A DNA stretch of 64,000 bases from CAZFOB01 sp964520325 (GTDB lineage: Bacteria; Actinomycetota; JAICYB01): positions 1 to 64,000 of the forward strand of contig CAZFOB010000001.1 in assembly GCA_964520325.1 (NCBI GenBank). Reading direction: 5' to 3'. The notes under the pieces are model-generated. The model did no database searches, was not told the origin of the DNA, and worked only from the letters and a program-made list of their open reading frames with translations. Below are positions 32,599 to 41,168 of this stretch, one piece after another (positions within the stretch are counted from its first letter, which is position 1; the number at the start of each line of letters is the position of its first letter). The position numbers and the translations under genes are program-made.

Positions 32599-33350
32599 GC
32601 GCGATCCATGCGGGGGCGTACCCCCGCACCCCCCGTCGCCTTGATCGCATCGCCAAGATCGAACGCACCGACGTACAACGCTCTGCCGACGATGGCGCCC
32701 TCGATTCCCGGAACCTGCGCAAGCGCGCGCAAGTCATCGATGGTCGAAACACCGCCCGACGCGATCACCGGAAGCCCTGACGCGTGCGCGGCCTCACCGA
32801 GCAACTGGACGTTCGGGCCGGTGAGCATCCCGTCGGTTCCGATGTCGGTCACGAGCAGTCGCACAGCCCCCGCACGTGCGAGTCGTCGACACGCTTCGAT
32901 GACGTCTTCTCCGGTGCCTTGCGTCCAACCAGCAACATGTACCTCGTCGCCGCGCGCGTCCGGGGCGATCACCAGGTGCTCGCCAAGGGCTTCGACGGCC
33001 TCAACGAGGAAGGACTCATCGGTGAGCGCCTTGGTTCCGAGTACAACGCGGGCGGCTCCGGCTTCAAGCAGGTGCTGTGCCGTATCGATCGAGCGGATCC
33101 CCCCGGCCACCTGCACCGGGATGGCAAGCCGCTGGATGATGCCGGCGACGGCGATCTGATTCGTTCGCTCGCCGCTCGCCGCACCCTCGAGGTCGACGAC
33201 GTGCAGACGCGTCGCACCCTGCGCTTCGAAGTCCATGGCAACAGCCACCGGATCCTCTGCGTAGACGGTCTTCTTGTTGAAGTCGCCGCGCTCCAGGCGA
33301 ACGACCTGACCCCTGAGCAGGTCGATCGACGGGATGACTTCGAACGTCAT
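32595..33350 (-). CDS. hisA: ProFAR isomerase
   Basis: Amadori isomerisation of ProFAR, fourth step of the pathway. 251 residues from the ATG at 33350 (ATGA overlap with hisH). Catalytic Asp residues in IPSIDLLRGQVVRLERGD and IAPDARGDEV; VAGGIRSIDTAQHLLEAGA, VTDIGTDGMLTGPN and IASGGVSTIDDLRAL are present. The loop GDFNKKTVYAEDP is HisA-like and lacks the G-K-A-G-S-x-T loop of bifunctional PriA, so I expect a HisA-only enzyme. Confidence 0.95.
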   Translation of the reverse strand: MTFEVIPSIDLLRGQVVRLERGDFNKKTVYAEDPVAVAMDFEAQGATRLHVVDLEGAASGERTNQIAVAGIIQRLAIPVQVAGGIRSIDTAQHLLEAGAARVVLGTKALTDESFLVEAVEALGEHLVIAPDARGDEVHVAGWTQGTGEDVIEACRRLARAGAVRLLVTDIGTDGMLTGPNVQLLGEAAHASGLPVIASGGVSTIDDLRALAQVPGIEGAIVGRALYVGAFDLGDAIKATGGAGVRPRMDRA

Positions 33351-33946
33351 AACGACGAGAAGAATCGTTCGAGCAATCGCCGTCCGACGTCTCCGGACTT
33401 CTCCGGGTGGAACTGGACGCCCACGACGTTGTCCTGCTCGACACCGCTGCAGAAGGTCTCTTCGTAGGTGGTGGTTGCTGCAACGGCATCGGGATCGGGA
33501 TCGACGTAGTAGGAATGGACGAAGTACGCCATGTCGCCGGGTTCGACGGCGGACAACACCCGCGCGTCCTTCGACACGTCCAATGTGTTCCAGCCCATGT
33601 GAGGGACCTTCGGTGCGGTCAACCGCCGAACGGTGCCCGACACGATGCCGAGTCCGCGCTCGCCCGGATCCTCGTCGGAAGAATCCATGAAGAGCTGCAA
33701 TCCCACACAGATACCGAGCAACGGCTTGCCCGACGCTGCCCAGTCCTTGATCGCGACGTCGAAGCCACGATCGCGCAGGTTGCGCGCACCTGTGCCGAAG
33801 TGCCCGACGCCGGGGACGACCATCACGTCGGCGTCGATCTCGGACGACGTCGTGGCGATCGTCGGTTCGACACCGATGCGCTCGAGCGCTTTCGTCACGC
33901 TCGGAAGGTTGCCGAGGTCGTAGTCGATAACGGCCGCACGGGTCAC
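33347..33946 (-). CDS. hisH: Imidazole glycerol phosphate synthase, glutamine amidotransferase subunit
   Basis: Supplies ammonia from glutamine to HisF. 199 residues from a GTG at 33946 (GTGA overlap with hisB). DYDLGNLPSVTKALE, oxyanion PGVGHFGTG, nucleophile Cys in LLGICVGLQLFMDSS, and His-Glu in VQFHPEKSGDVG complete the triad. Confidence 0.97.
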   Translation of the reverse strand: MTRAAVIDYDLGNLPSVTKALERIGVEPTIATTSSEIDADVMVVPGVGHFGTGARNLRDRGFDVAIKDWAASGKPLLGICVGLQLFMDSSDEDPGERGLGIVSGTVRRLTAPKVPHMGWNTLDVSKDARVLSAVEPGDMAYFVHSYYVDPDPDAVAATTTYEETFCSGVEQDNVVGVQFHPEKSGDVGRRLLERFFSSL

Positions 33947-34527
33947 TCGAGCACGCCCTTCGTGGAAGGCGTCCCCGAGCGTCCAGAAAGAGCGCACGCT
34001 TCAGCCAACGCTCGTGCAAGCGCTTTGAACTCTCCTTCGACGATGTGGTGCGGATCGCTTCCGTCCAGGAGTTTGATGTGCAGCGTGATGCCCGCGCGGT
34101 TGCTCAGCGCACGCATGAACTCGTTCGTGTGCACGGGCTCGTACTCGCCGATCTTCGCCGCCGGAACGGGAACGTCCCGCGCCAGATACGGGCGCCCGGA
34201 CAGGTCGAGTGCGACCTGAACCAGCGCATCCTCCATCGGGACGATCGCCGAGCCGTACCGCGTGATGCCTACCTTGTCGCCGAGCGCTTCCTTGAGCGCG
34301 TCGCCAAGCGCGAGCCCGACGTCCTCGACGGTGTGGTGGGCGTCGATCTCGAGATCGCCCTTGGCTTCGACGATCAGACCGAAGCCGGAGTGACGGCCGA
34401 GCTGGTCGAGCATGTGGTCGAAGAAGGGCACGCCGGTGGAGGCCGACACCTCTCCCCCTCCATCGAGGGTGAGGTCGACCAGAACCTGCGTCTCACCGGT
34501 GCGTCGATCGACGCGTGCGCGCCGCAT
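33943..34527 (-). CDS. hisB: Imidazoleglycerol-phosphate dehydratase
   Basis: Dehydrates IGP to imidazole acetol phosphate, sixth step. 194 residues from the ATG at 34527 (MRRARVDRRTGET); monofunctional without the phosphatase domain. Metal-binding repeats DAHHTVEDVGLALG and DPHHIVEGEFKALARAL and FFDHMLDQLGRHSGF are intact. The gene normally just upstream, hisC, is about 5.5 kb away, beyond an inserted block. Confidence 0.97.
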   Translation of the reverse strand: MRRARVDRRTGETQVLVDLTLDGGGEVSASTGVPFFDHMLDQLGRHSGFGLIVEAKGDLEIDAHHTVEDVGLALGDALKEALGDKVGITRYGSAIVPMEDALVQVALDLSGRPYLARDVPVPAAKIGEYEPVHTNEFMRALSNRAGITLHIKLLDGSDPHHIVEGEFKALARALAEACALSGRSGTPSTKGVLE

Positions 34528-34591
34528 GAAGCACCAGTGTACGGGTCGGGAAGAACCCGAACGACGGGGCAAATCATGGCTCGGACAGCAA

Positions 34592-34615
34592 GAGAGGAGC
34601 CCGAAGGCCCCTCTC
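34592..34615 (-). terminator. Hairpin after the beta-propeller gene
   Basis: Arms 34592-34601 and 34606-34615 pair over 10 positions with one A-C mismatch and a CGAA loop (UUCG on the minus-strand RNA). It lies 39 nt after the stop of the minus-strand propeller gene and before hisB. No long U-tract. Probably separates the inserted block from hisB. Confidence 0.6.
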
Positions 34616-34654
34616 CTTATTGCCGTCCGCCGCACCAAGACGCGGCGACAAACC

Positions 34655-36292
34655 TCACCGCTTCTTGTTCTGATTGCGCTTGATCACCCACTCGGAGGCG
34701 GCAGGTGATCCATCGCGGTTGCCGGCCGCGTCGACCGCAACGACCTGGAAGGTGTGCGCGCCGCGCGCCACACCGGTGTAGGTCGTGGGCGAGGAGCACA
34801 ACTCGAAGTCGGCGCCATCGAGGCTGCACTCGAAGGTGGCGTCCTCCGTCGCGGAGAACGTGAACGTCGCCGCGCTCGCCCTCGTCTTGGGCTTGGGAGC
34901 CGAGTCGATCTGCGTCTCGGGTGCGCTGGTGTCGGACGGGTCGGGCGCGCCGGGGCCGGGGTTCTGGCAAGCGACCGGATTGGTCTGGCAGAGGCCGGGC
35001 GGCATCTCCCGCTTGAAGACAGCGATGCCGCTCCCGGAGACGTACACGTTGGACCCGTCGGGGGCGACCGCGACGTGGTGGGCCCCGGAGAGCCCATCAA
35101 TCTTCGCCGTGCAGCCGAGTCCTGGGTTGCCGGGGTGGAGGAAGCATCCGCGCTGGATCAGGCTGCCTGCCGGGCGTCCAGGTGCGGGGTGGAAGGGAAC
35201 GACGCTCCCGCTCTCGGATCCCGTCACGTAGGCGTAATTGCCGTCCGCCGAAAGGTCGATCGAGGAGGTACCCGCAATGTAGATCACGCCCTCACTGCAG
35301 CCGGCCAGCGGCTTGCGAACGTCTCTGAGGCAGTCGACGAGAGCAAGCTTGCTCGTCGAGCGATCGAAGTAGTAGTGGCTCAGCGCGTCGCTGTTGTAGG
35401 CCGTCACGTAGACTGACTCGAACTGAGTTCCGTGCACCGAGCCCACCGCGATATCGGTCACGGACGAGAGCCCTGGCATCGGCGTGCAGCCGGTCGCGCG
35501 TGAGACGTCGGGGTCGGACGTGGACTTCTTGTTCCCGAGGCACCCCGCGAAGGTCATACCGCTATCCTCGGTCGAGCGCTTGAGCACCACGAGTTCGGCT
35601 CGTGAGCCCGCGAAGACCGTTGTGCCTTCCCGATTGACCGCGAGCGCACTCACGACGTCCAGACCCGGTGCGCCGAAGCACGGGTTGACCCGATTCGCCG
35701 AGTTCATCGCGCAATCGACGAACGTAAGGGAGCCGAAGACGCGGTCGCGGCTGAACAACGTGACCCCGTATGAGCTCCCCACGTACAGAGCTCGGCCGAA
35801 ATCACTCAACGCGAGCTTGTACGAATGACCCGTCAGTGAGGGAACTCGGGCACAGCCACTCACACCGGAGGCACTCGCGCAACCCAGGAACGTGAGGAGA
35901 CCGTTGTTGAAGTCGCGAGAGAATGCGGTCACCCCGGCGGGCGCGGCGGCGTAGAGGTTGTTGTCGGTAACCACCACGGCGTTGATCTGGCTGTCCATCT
36001 GCCGGCTACCGATCACCCTGAGATCGCCGTCGACCTGGCGCTGGTGCACAGTGATGTCTCCGCCGATCCAGGTGTACACGAACCGCCCGTCGGGACTCAC
36101 CGCATTGCCGCCCGGCGCGACGGCGAACCCCTTCGTGATGACGTGTGTCAGATCGCCGACCTCGGCCTTCGCGCCCGGCACAAGCAGCGCCAGCGTCGAC
36201 CCGAACACCGCGACCGCGATGATCGCGGCGAACCTCCGAAGCCCCTTCGACCGACCGCTCCTGCCGTCCATCTCTGCGTTCTTGCTGTTCAT
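34655..36292 (-). CDS. Secreted beta-propeller protein with C-terminal Ig-like domain
   Basis: About 545 residues from the ATG at 36292 (site AGGGTGG). An N-terminal signal (LRRFAAIIAVAVFGSTLALLVPGAKA) precedes a YVTN/lactonase-like propeller: repeated units with Y-V or V-Y-V-S strands, D-G and, in most blades, a Cys pair spaced by ~10 residues before P-G-L (e.g. VDCAMNSANRVNPCFGAPGL). The last ~90 residues (PETQIDSAPK...SATEDATFECSLDG...VDAAGNRDGSPA) form an Ig-like domain frequent in actinobacterial surface proteins. Ligand unknown. It diverges from the FHA-HTH gene inside the his operon. Confidence 0.85.
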   Translation of the reverse strand: MNSKNAEMDGRSGRSKGLRRFAAIIAVAVFGSTLALLVPGAKAEVGDLTHVITKGFAVAPGGNAVSPDGRFVYTWIGGDITVHQRQVDGDLRVIGSRQMDSQINAVVVTDNNLYAAAPAGVTAFSRDFNNGLLTFLGCASASGVSGCARVPSLTGHSYKLALSDFGRALYVGSSYGVTLFSRDRVFGSLTFVDCAMNSANRVNPCFGAPGLDVVSALAVNREGTTVFAGSRAELVVLKRSTEDSGMTFAGCLGNKKSTSDPDVSRATGCTPMPGLSSVTDIAVGSVHGTQFESVYVTAYNSDALSHYYFDRSTSKLALVDCLRDVRKPLAGCSEGVIYIAGTSSIDLSADGNYAYVTGSESGSVVPFHPAPGRPAGSLIQRGCFLHPGNPGLGCTAKIDGLSGAHHVAVAPDGSNVYVSGSGIAVFKREMPPGLCQTNPVACQNPGPGAPDPSDTSAPETQIDSAPKPKTRASAATFTFSATEDATFECSLDGADFELCSSPTTYTGVARGAHTFQVVAVDAAGNRDGSPAASEWVIKRNQNKKR

Positions 36293-36425
36293 CTCATCCA
36301 CCCTTTCGCTCTCTCGAACCTGCTTCCGATGAGCTTGGAGACACCCCTCGAACGGCGCCTGTCCCGTGGCGGTCCCTTCGCTCGTCAACATGGGACGATC
36401 ATCGCGACGGCGCCCGTTTTGCGGA
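36293..36425. other. Divergent intergenic region of the his island
   Basis: Lies between the divergent starts of the propeller gene and the FHA-HTH gene. If the latter begins at 36564 the gap is 271 bp. It must hold promoters for both directions, but I cannot point to convincing -35/-10 pairs. No repeat or RNA gene is seen. Confidence 0.4.
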
Positions 36426-37163
36426 ATGGACGAGCGTCGAAGGTCTGCGGGCCCCCACGTGCCGCCTTTTGTCCCACTTCGACACCCAGATAGGGCGATC
36501 CCCGTTCCCCTGGAGGCGGCGCTTCCCCGATACTGGGCGAGTCCTTGTCGTCGGGAGGCAACAATCGACAACGCGTATCTCGAGATCTTCGGACCATCCG
36601 GACCCGAGGTCGTTATGCTCGATCGCGATCGCGTCACGGTGGGCAAGGCGGAGACGAACGATGTCGCTCTGCCCTGGGACGACACCGTGTCGCAGCTGCA
36701 CGCGGTCGTGGAGCGATACGCGTCGGGTTGGTGCCTCCGTGACGTTGGGAGCCGCAACGGCACGTTCCTCAACGGCGACCGTATCGCCAGTGAACACGTG
36801 TTGCGACCGGGGGATGAGTTCCGCGCAGGCGAGACCCGCATGGTGTTCCGGCTCGCGGCGGCCGCCAACAGACCCACGGCGACGGTTGCGGCACAAAGCC
36901 CTCCGGAGCTGACGAGGCGCGAGCGCGAGGTGCTCGTCGAGCTCTGCCGTCCCGTCCTCATGCGCGACCTGCTGAGCGAGCCGGCGCCCATCCGGCGTAT
37001 CGCCGCCGAGCTCGTGATCAGCGAGTCCGCTGTGAAGAAGCACCTGGGCAGGCTCTACGACAAGTTCGGCATCCACGAAACGGAGGAGCGGCGACGCGGC
37101 CGGCTTGTCGCCGACGCCGTCCGGCGCGGCGCCGTGAGCCGGAGCGACGTCGTCACGTCCTGA
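36426..37163 (+). CDS. FHA-domain protein with LuxR-like HTH
   Basis: A forkhead-associated (phosphothreonine-binding) domain: VTVGKAETNDVALPWDDTVSQLHAVVERYASGWCLRDVGSRNGTFLNGDRI, with the G-K, S-x-x-H and N-G-T residues. It is followed by LTRREREVLVELC...IRRIAAELVISESAVKKHLGRLYDKFGI, a LuxR/GerE-type helix-turn-helix. The start is uncertain: the ATG at 36426 is used here, with GTG 36366 and ATG 36390 possible, but the ~45 residues before the FHA fold do not look like protein. A strong GGGAGG at 36553-36558 stands 5 nt before an in-frame ATC at 36564. The stop overlaps the kinase start (TGATG). Probably a phospho-responsive regulator partnered with that kinase. Confidence 0.82.
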   Translation: MDERRRSAGPHVPPFVPLRHPDRAIPVPLEAALPRYWASPCRREATIDNAYLEIFGPSGPEVVMLDRDRVTVGKAETNDVALPWDDTVSQLHAVVERYASGWCLRDVGSRNGTFLNGDRIASEHVLRPGDEFRAGETRMVFRLAAAANRPTATVAAQSPPELTRREREVLVELCRPVLMRDLLSEPAPIRRIAAELVISESAVKKHLGRLYDKFGIHETEERRRGRLVADAVRRGAVSRSDVVTS

Positions 37164-40087
37164 TGGGGGCCGAGCCAGACCTGTATCGCGAACGGTACGA
37201 GCCGCTCGCGCTCGCGGGACGCGGTGCGCAGGGCGAGGTATGGAAGGCCCGCGATCACCTGCACGACCGGTTGGTCGCGCTGAAGATCAGACGGACGACC
37301 TCCGATGAACGCGACACGCTACTGCTCGAGGCACGCACGCTGCTCGACATGCGTCCGCACGAGGGCCTGCCGCTCGTCCGAGACGACTTCTTCGTCGACG
37401 ACCGGTACGTGATCGTCATGGACTGGATCGAGGGAACGAACCTCGCAGTCTCACAGCCACTTGCTTTCGAGGATGTGCTCGGCCACGTCGGCGCGGTGGC
37501 CGACGCGTTGGACCATCTGCACGATCACGACCCGCCGATCGTCCATCGAGACGTCAAGCCGCAGAACATCGTTGTGACACCGCAAGGCAGGACCGTCCTG
37601 GTGGACTTCGGCCTGGCCGGCGGCGCAGGAACGCCGTACCTCGCGGGGACGCCGGAGTACCTCGCACCAGAGGTCGCCGCCGGCGGTGATGCGACGCCTG
37701 CCGCCGACGTGTTCAGCCTTGCCGTCACGGCCTACGTCCTGCTCACGGGCAGTACACCCGAACCAGGTCTGGAGGCCGACTGGCCCTCCGTACCGGAGGC
37801 GTCCAGGGACCAGGTTCGGCGCGTGATCGCGAACGCGCTCGCGTTCGACCCAGCGGAGCGGCCCCGCTCGGCCGCCGAGTTCGTCGCCTCACTCCGGCCG
37901 CCGTCAGCGCCCAACAACCTGCCGGCTGCCCTGTCGTCGTTCGTGGGCCGGGGCGCAATGACGAGCGAGCTTCGCCAGCTCCTGGCGTCGGCGCGTATCG
38001 TCACGCTGACCGGCACCGGCGGATGCGGGAAGACGCGCCTCGCGCTGCACGTCGCGGACGCAGCGCTCACGTCCTTCGCTGGTGGTGTGTGGCTGGCGGA
38101 GCTCGCCGGTATCACCGAGGCTGCGCTCGTTGCATCTCGCGTCTCTGTCGCGCTCGGCGCTCGCACGGACGGAGGCCGGGACGTCCTCGAGGCGCTGAGG
38201 GACTTCCTGCAGACGGGCGCGCAGCTCCTCGTCCTCGACAACTGCGAACACGTGATCGACGAGTGCGCACACATGGTGGACGCGTTGCTCCGTGCGTGTC
38301 CGCAGCTGACGATCCTTGCCACAAGTCGCGAGCCGCTGCGCGTGACCGGTGAGGTGGTGTGCAACGTCGCGCCCCTCGAGCAGGACGAGGCAACGGAGCT
38401 GTTCGCCGATCGGGCGCCCCACGGCGTTTCCCTGGCGCCGGAGGACGACGCGGTCGTCGCCGAGATCTGCCGCCGTCTGGACGGGATCCCGCTCGCCGTC
38501 GAGCTCGCGGCTGCACAGCTCGGCTCGATCGACGTCGGCGATCTTTCCGGAGCTCTCGACGTTGCGCTCGGCGTTCTCACCGGTGGCGTGCGGACGAACC
38601 CGAGGCAGGAAACGATGCGAGCGACGATCGACTGGAGCCACAAGCTCCTATCGGCGAGCGAGCAGACGGGCTTGCGTCGACTCTCCGTCTTCGCCGGAGG
38701 ATTCACGCGCGATGCCGCTGCGGACGTGTGCGAAGCGGCGCCGAACCTGAAGCGGCTCGTCGAGACATCGCTCGTCGCAGCCGACGATGACCGGTTCCGC
38801 ATGCTCGAGCCGGTTCGGCAGTTCGCGGCGGACGAGCTCGCCAAATCGGGCGAGAGAGCCAAGATGAGGGCCGAGCACGCTCGCTGGTTCGCCGAGTTCG
38901 CCGAGCAATCGAGCTCGGACGGCTCGCACCAGCGCTGGCTCGAACGGCTGACAGCCGACCACGACAACATCGAGGAGGCGCTGTCTTACGCCGTGACAGA
39001 GGAGCCGGCGACGGCCGCGCGGATCGTCCGCTCCGCGGCCAGGTACTGGGCGCGACGCGGCCATTGGATCCCAGGACGTCAGTGGGTCGATCGGACCATC
39101 GCGGTGTCGGACACACTCGATCCGCGTTTACGTTCGGAGCTCCTCAAACTCGCGGGCGATATGGCGCGCGTTCAGGGCGCTCTCCACGAGGCGCGAGCGA
39201 GACTCGAAGAGGCGGTGGGTCTGGATCGGCAGATGGCCGACCGGCACGCCCTCGCCGCCTCGCTCAACAGTCTCGGGCTCGTCGCGCACGCCCTCGGAGA
39301 TCTCGCAACAACGCGCTCGTGTTATGCGGAAAGCATCGCACTCAACCGCGAGGTAGAGAATCGCATCGGTCTCGCACGTGCGCTCAACAACGTCGCGCTC
39401 CTGCACGACAGCCTCGGTGAAGCCGCCGAGGCAACGGCGGCGCTCGAGGAAAGCTTGCCCATCCTACGAGAGCTGAACGCTCTCGGAGTCGGCGTCGCAC
39501 TGATCAACCTCGCGTCCATGCACCACAAGACCGGAGACCTGGAAACCGCTCGACGGTACTTCCTTGAGGCCCATGACATATTCGTCGAGAACCCAGACGA
39601 TTACGGACGTTCCTACGCGCTGAACGGACTCGGAGCTTTAGATCTGGTAGAAGGCGACATCGCCACTGCGCGGGAACGCGCCGTCGAGAGTCTCGAGATA
39701 GGACGCCGGCTCGGCGACAAGAGCGGAGCATCGGATTCGCTGCATCTGCTGGGAGACGTCGCCCGGGCAGAGAATGATCTCGAACAGGCGAAGGCACTCC
39801 ACATCGAGGCGCTGGGCATCCGGCGTGAAATCGGGGCCCCGCTCGGTGTCGCCGGTTCGATGGACAAGGTCGGCGTCGTCGAGGTCGCGCAGGGCGATCC
39901 GACCGAAGCAGCGCGACGCTTCGGGGAAGCACACGCGATGCTTGAGTCAGCAGGCACAGCGAAGGCCGTCGATCCCGATGTCGCGAGCGCAATCACGATC
40001 GCGAGAACCGCCCTCGGCGATGATGCTTTCGACCGGGCGTGGCAGACCGGCCAGCGCAACGCTGCGGCTACCGACCGAGCGAGGTGA
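37163..40087 (+). CDS. PknK-like Ser/Thr kinase fused to STAND ATPase and TPR repeats
   Basis: 974 residues in three parts. Kinase ~1-255: glycine loop LAGRGAQGEVWKA, Lys41, HRDVKPQN (Asp130), DFG at 148-150, YLAPE; it looks active. NB-ARC-like ATPase ~270-560: Walker A TGTGGCGKTRLAL near 283, Walker B LLVLDNCEHV, sensor ILATSREPLRVTGE, GIPLAVELAAA. TPR-type helices from ~640 to ~940 (LAASLNSLGLVAHALGDLATT, LARALNNVALLHDSLGEAAEA). The arrangement resembles M. tuberculosis PknK and AfsR/MalT-type signal ATPases. No membrane segment, so cytosolic. The 3' end overlaps hisC convergently by 20 bp. Confidence 0.93.
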   Translation: MGAEPDLYRERYEPLALAGRGAQGEVWKARDHLHDRLVALKIRRTTSDERDTLLLEARTLLDMRPHEGLPLVRDDFFVDDRYVIVMDWIEGTNLAVSQPLAFEDVLGHVGAVADALDHLHDHDPPIVHRDVKPQNIVVTPQGRTVLVDFGLAGGAGTPYLAGTPEYLAPEVAAGGDATPAADVFSLAVTAYVLLTGSTPEPGLEADWPSVPEASRDQVRRVIANALAFDPAERPRSAAEFVASLRPPSAPNNLPAALSSFVGRGAMTSELRQLLASARIVTLTGTGGCGKTRLALHVADAALTSFAGGVWLAELAGITEAALVASRVSVALGARTDGGRDVLEALRDFLQTGAQLLVLDNCEHVIDECAHMVDALLRACPQLTILATSREPLRVTGEVVCNVAPLEQDEATELFADRAPHGVSLAPEDDAVVAEICRRLDGIPLAVELAAAQLGSIDVGDLSGALDVALGVLTGGVRTNPRQETMRATIDWSHKLLSASEQTGLRRLSVFAGGFTRDAAADVCEAAPNLKRLVETSLVAADDDRFRMLEPVRQFAADELAKSGERAKMRAEHARWFAEFAEQSSSDGSHQRWLERLTADHDNIEEALSYAVTEEPATAARIVRSAARYWARRGHWIPGRQWVDRTIAVSDTLDPRLRSELLKLAGDMARVQGALHEARARLEEAVGLDRQMADRHALAASLNSLGLVAHALGDLATTRSCYAESIALNREVENRIGLARALNNVALLHDSLGEAAEATAALEESLPILRELNALGVGVALINLASMHHKTGDLETARRYFLEAHDIFVENPDDYGRSYALNGLGALDLVEGDIATARERAVESLEIGRRLGDKSGASDSLHLLGDVARAENDLEQAKALHIEALGIRREIGAPLGVAGSMDKVGVVEVAQGDPTEAARRFGEAHAMLESAGTAKAVDPDVASAITIARTALGDDAFDRAWQTGQRNAAATDRAR

Positions 40088-41168
40088 CGACCTCTAGGAA
40101 CTCGTCGTTTTCTTCGGGTCTGCCGGCGGTCACCCGCAGGCAGTCCCGGCAGCCCTCGAGGTGTCCGAAGTCGCGGACGACGATTCCGCGGCTGGCAAGA
40201 ACGTCGAGCAGCTCGCCGGCGCGCGACCAGCGGAAGAACACGAAGTTGGCACCGCTTGGAAACACCTCGACCCCATCCTCGCGATCGAGCGCATCAGACA
40301 GCCGCTCGCGCTCGGAGACGATCTTCGGCACCGCGTGCAGCAGCTCGGCCCGGTTGCGCAACGCGACCAGACCGGCAACTTGCGTGAACGACGACTGTGC
40401 GTAGGGCATGCGCACCCGCGCCAGCTCGTTCAGCAGCTCGGGCGACGCGATCCCGTAGCCGAGACGCACAGCCGCGAGCCGGAAGGCCTTCGAGAGCGTT
40501 CGCGCGACGATCACGTTCGGGAACCGCTCGAGCTCACCGACGAACGTCTGCCCGCTGAACTCGTAGTACGCCTCGTCGATCACGACCAGGCCAGGAGCGG
40601 CCTCGGCGATCGCGCGCAGATCGTCGAGCGACGACGTCGTCCCCGTCGGGTTGTTCGGGGTGCAGACGAACACGATGTCGGGCCGGGTGCCCTCGATAGC
40701 TTCAACGGCTTTGAACGCGTCGAGCGAGAAGTCGGACTCGCGGCGCGAGGAGATCACGTCCATTCCCGCCATCGCCGCCTGCCGATGGTGCATGCGGTAG
40801 GTCGGCTCGAAGACGAGCGCCGTGCGTCCCGGCCCCCCGTACGCGAGGCACGCTTGCAGCAGGACTTCGTTCGATCCGTCTCCGATCCAGATGGACGACG
40901 GTTCAACGCCCGCATAGCTCGCGAGCTCGCCGACGAGCTCGGTCGCGCTTTCCGGGTACCGGTTCAGCGCGTGCTTGCGCGCGAGCGCGTAGATCTCATC
41001 GACCACCGACTCGGGCGGCGGGTACGGGTTCTCGTTCGCGTGCAGGAAGATGCGGCCGCTCTCAGCATCCGACGTCCGGTACGGCTGGAGCGCCTGAAGT
41101 TCCGGACGGGGTTCCGGCCGCGGCTTCGGCAGCCCCGGGGTTCGGGGTGTCCCCGATAGACGGCTCAC
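40068..41168 (-). CDS. hisC: Histidinol-phosphate aminotransferase
   Basis: PLP transaminase, seventh step of histidine synthesis. 366 residues from a GTG at 41168 (GTGA overlap with hisD). LHANENPYPPPESVVDEI, YPESATELVGELASYAGV, VFVCTPNNPTGTTSS, VIDEAYYEFSG and the PLP lysine in ARTLSKAFRLAAVRLGYGI are visible. The open frame continues upstream within hisD without homology. It is the last his gene before the inserted block and overlaps the 3' end of the kinase gene by 20 bp. Confidence 0.96.
   Translation of the reverse strand: MSRLSGTPRTPGLPKPRPEPRPELQALQPYRTSDAESGRIFLHANENPYPPPESVVDEIYALARKHALNRYPESATELVGELASYAGVEPSSIWIGDGSNEVLLQACLAYGGPGRTALVFEPTYRMHHRQAAMAGMDVISSRRESDFSLDAFKAVEAIEGTRPDIVFVCTPNNPTGTTSSLDDLRAIAEAAPGLVVIDEAYYEFSGQTFVGELERFPNVIVARTLSKAFRLAAVRLGYGIASPELLNELARVRMPYAQSSFTQVAGLVALRNRAELLHAVPKIVSERERLSDALDREDGVEVFPSGANFVFFRWSRAGELLDVLASRGIVVRDFGHLEGCRDCLRVTAGRPEENDEFLEVVTSLGR

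Noticed and set aside
32595..33350. hisA as bifunctional PriA replacing TrpF
   Set aside because: The loop after the first strand is HisA-like, and a dedicated trpF gene exists in the same window.
37163..40087. STAND-type antiphage defence gene
   Set aside because: The kinase-ATPase-TPR layout and the FHA-HTH partner fit PknK/AfsR-like regulation better. No nuclease or other effector, and no defence genes, lie nearby.
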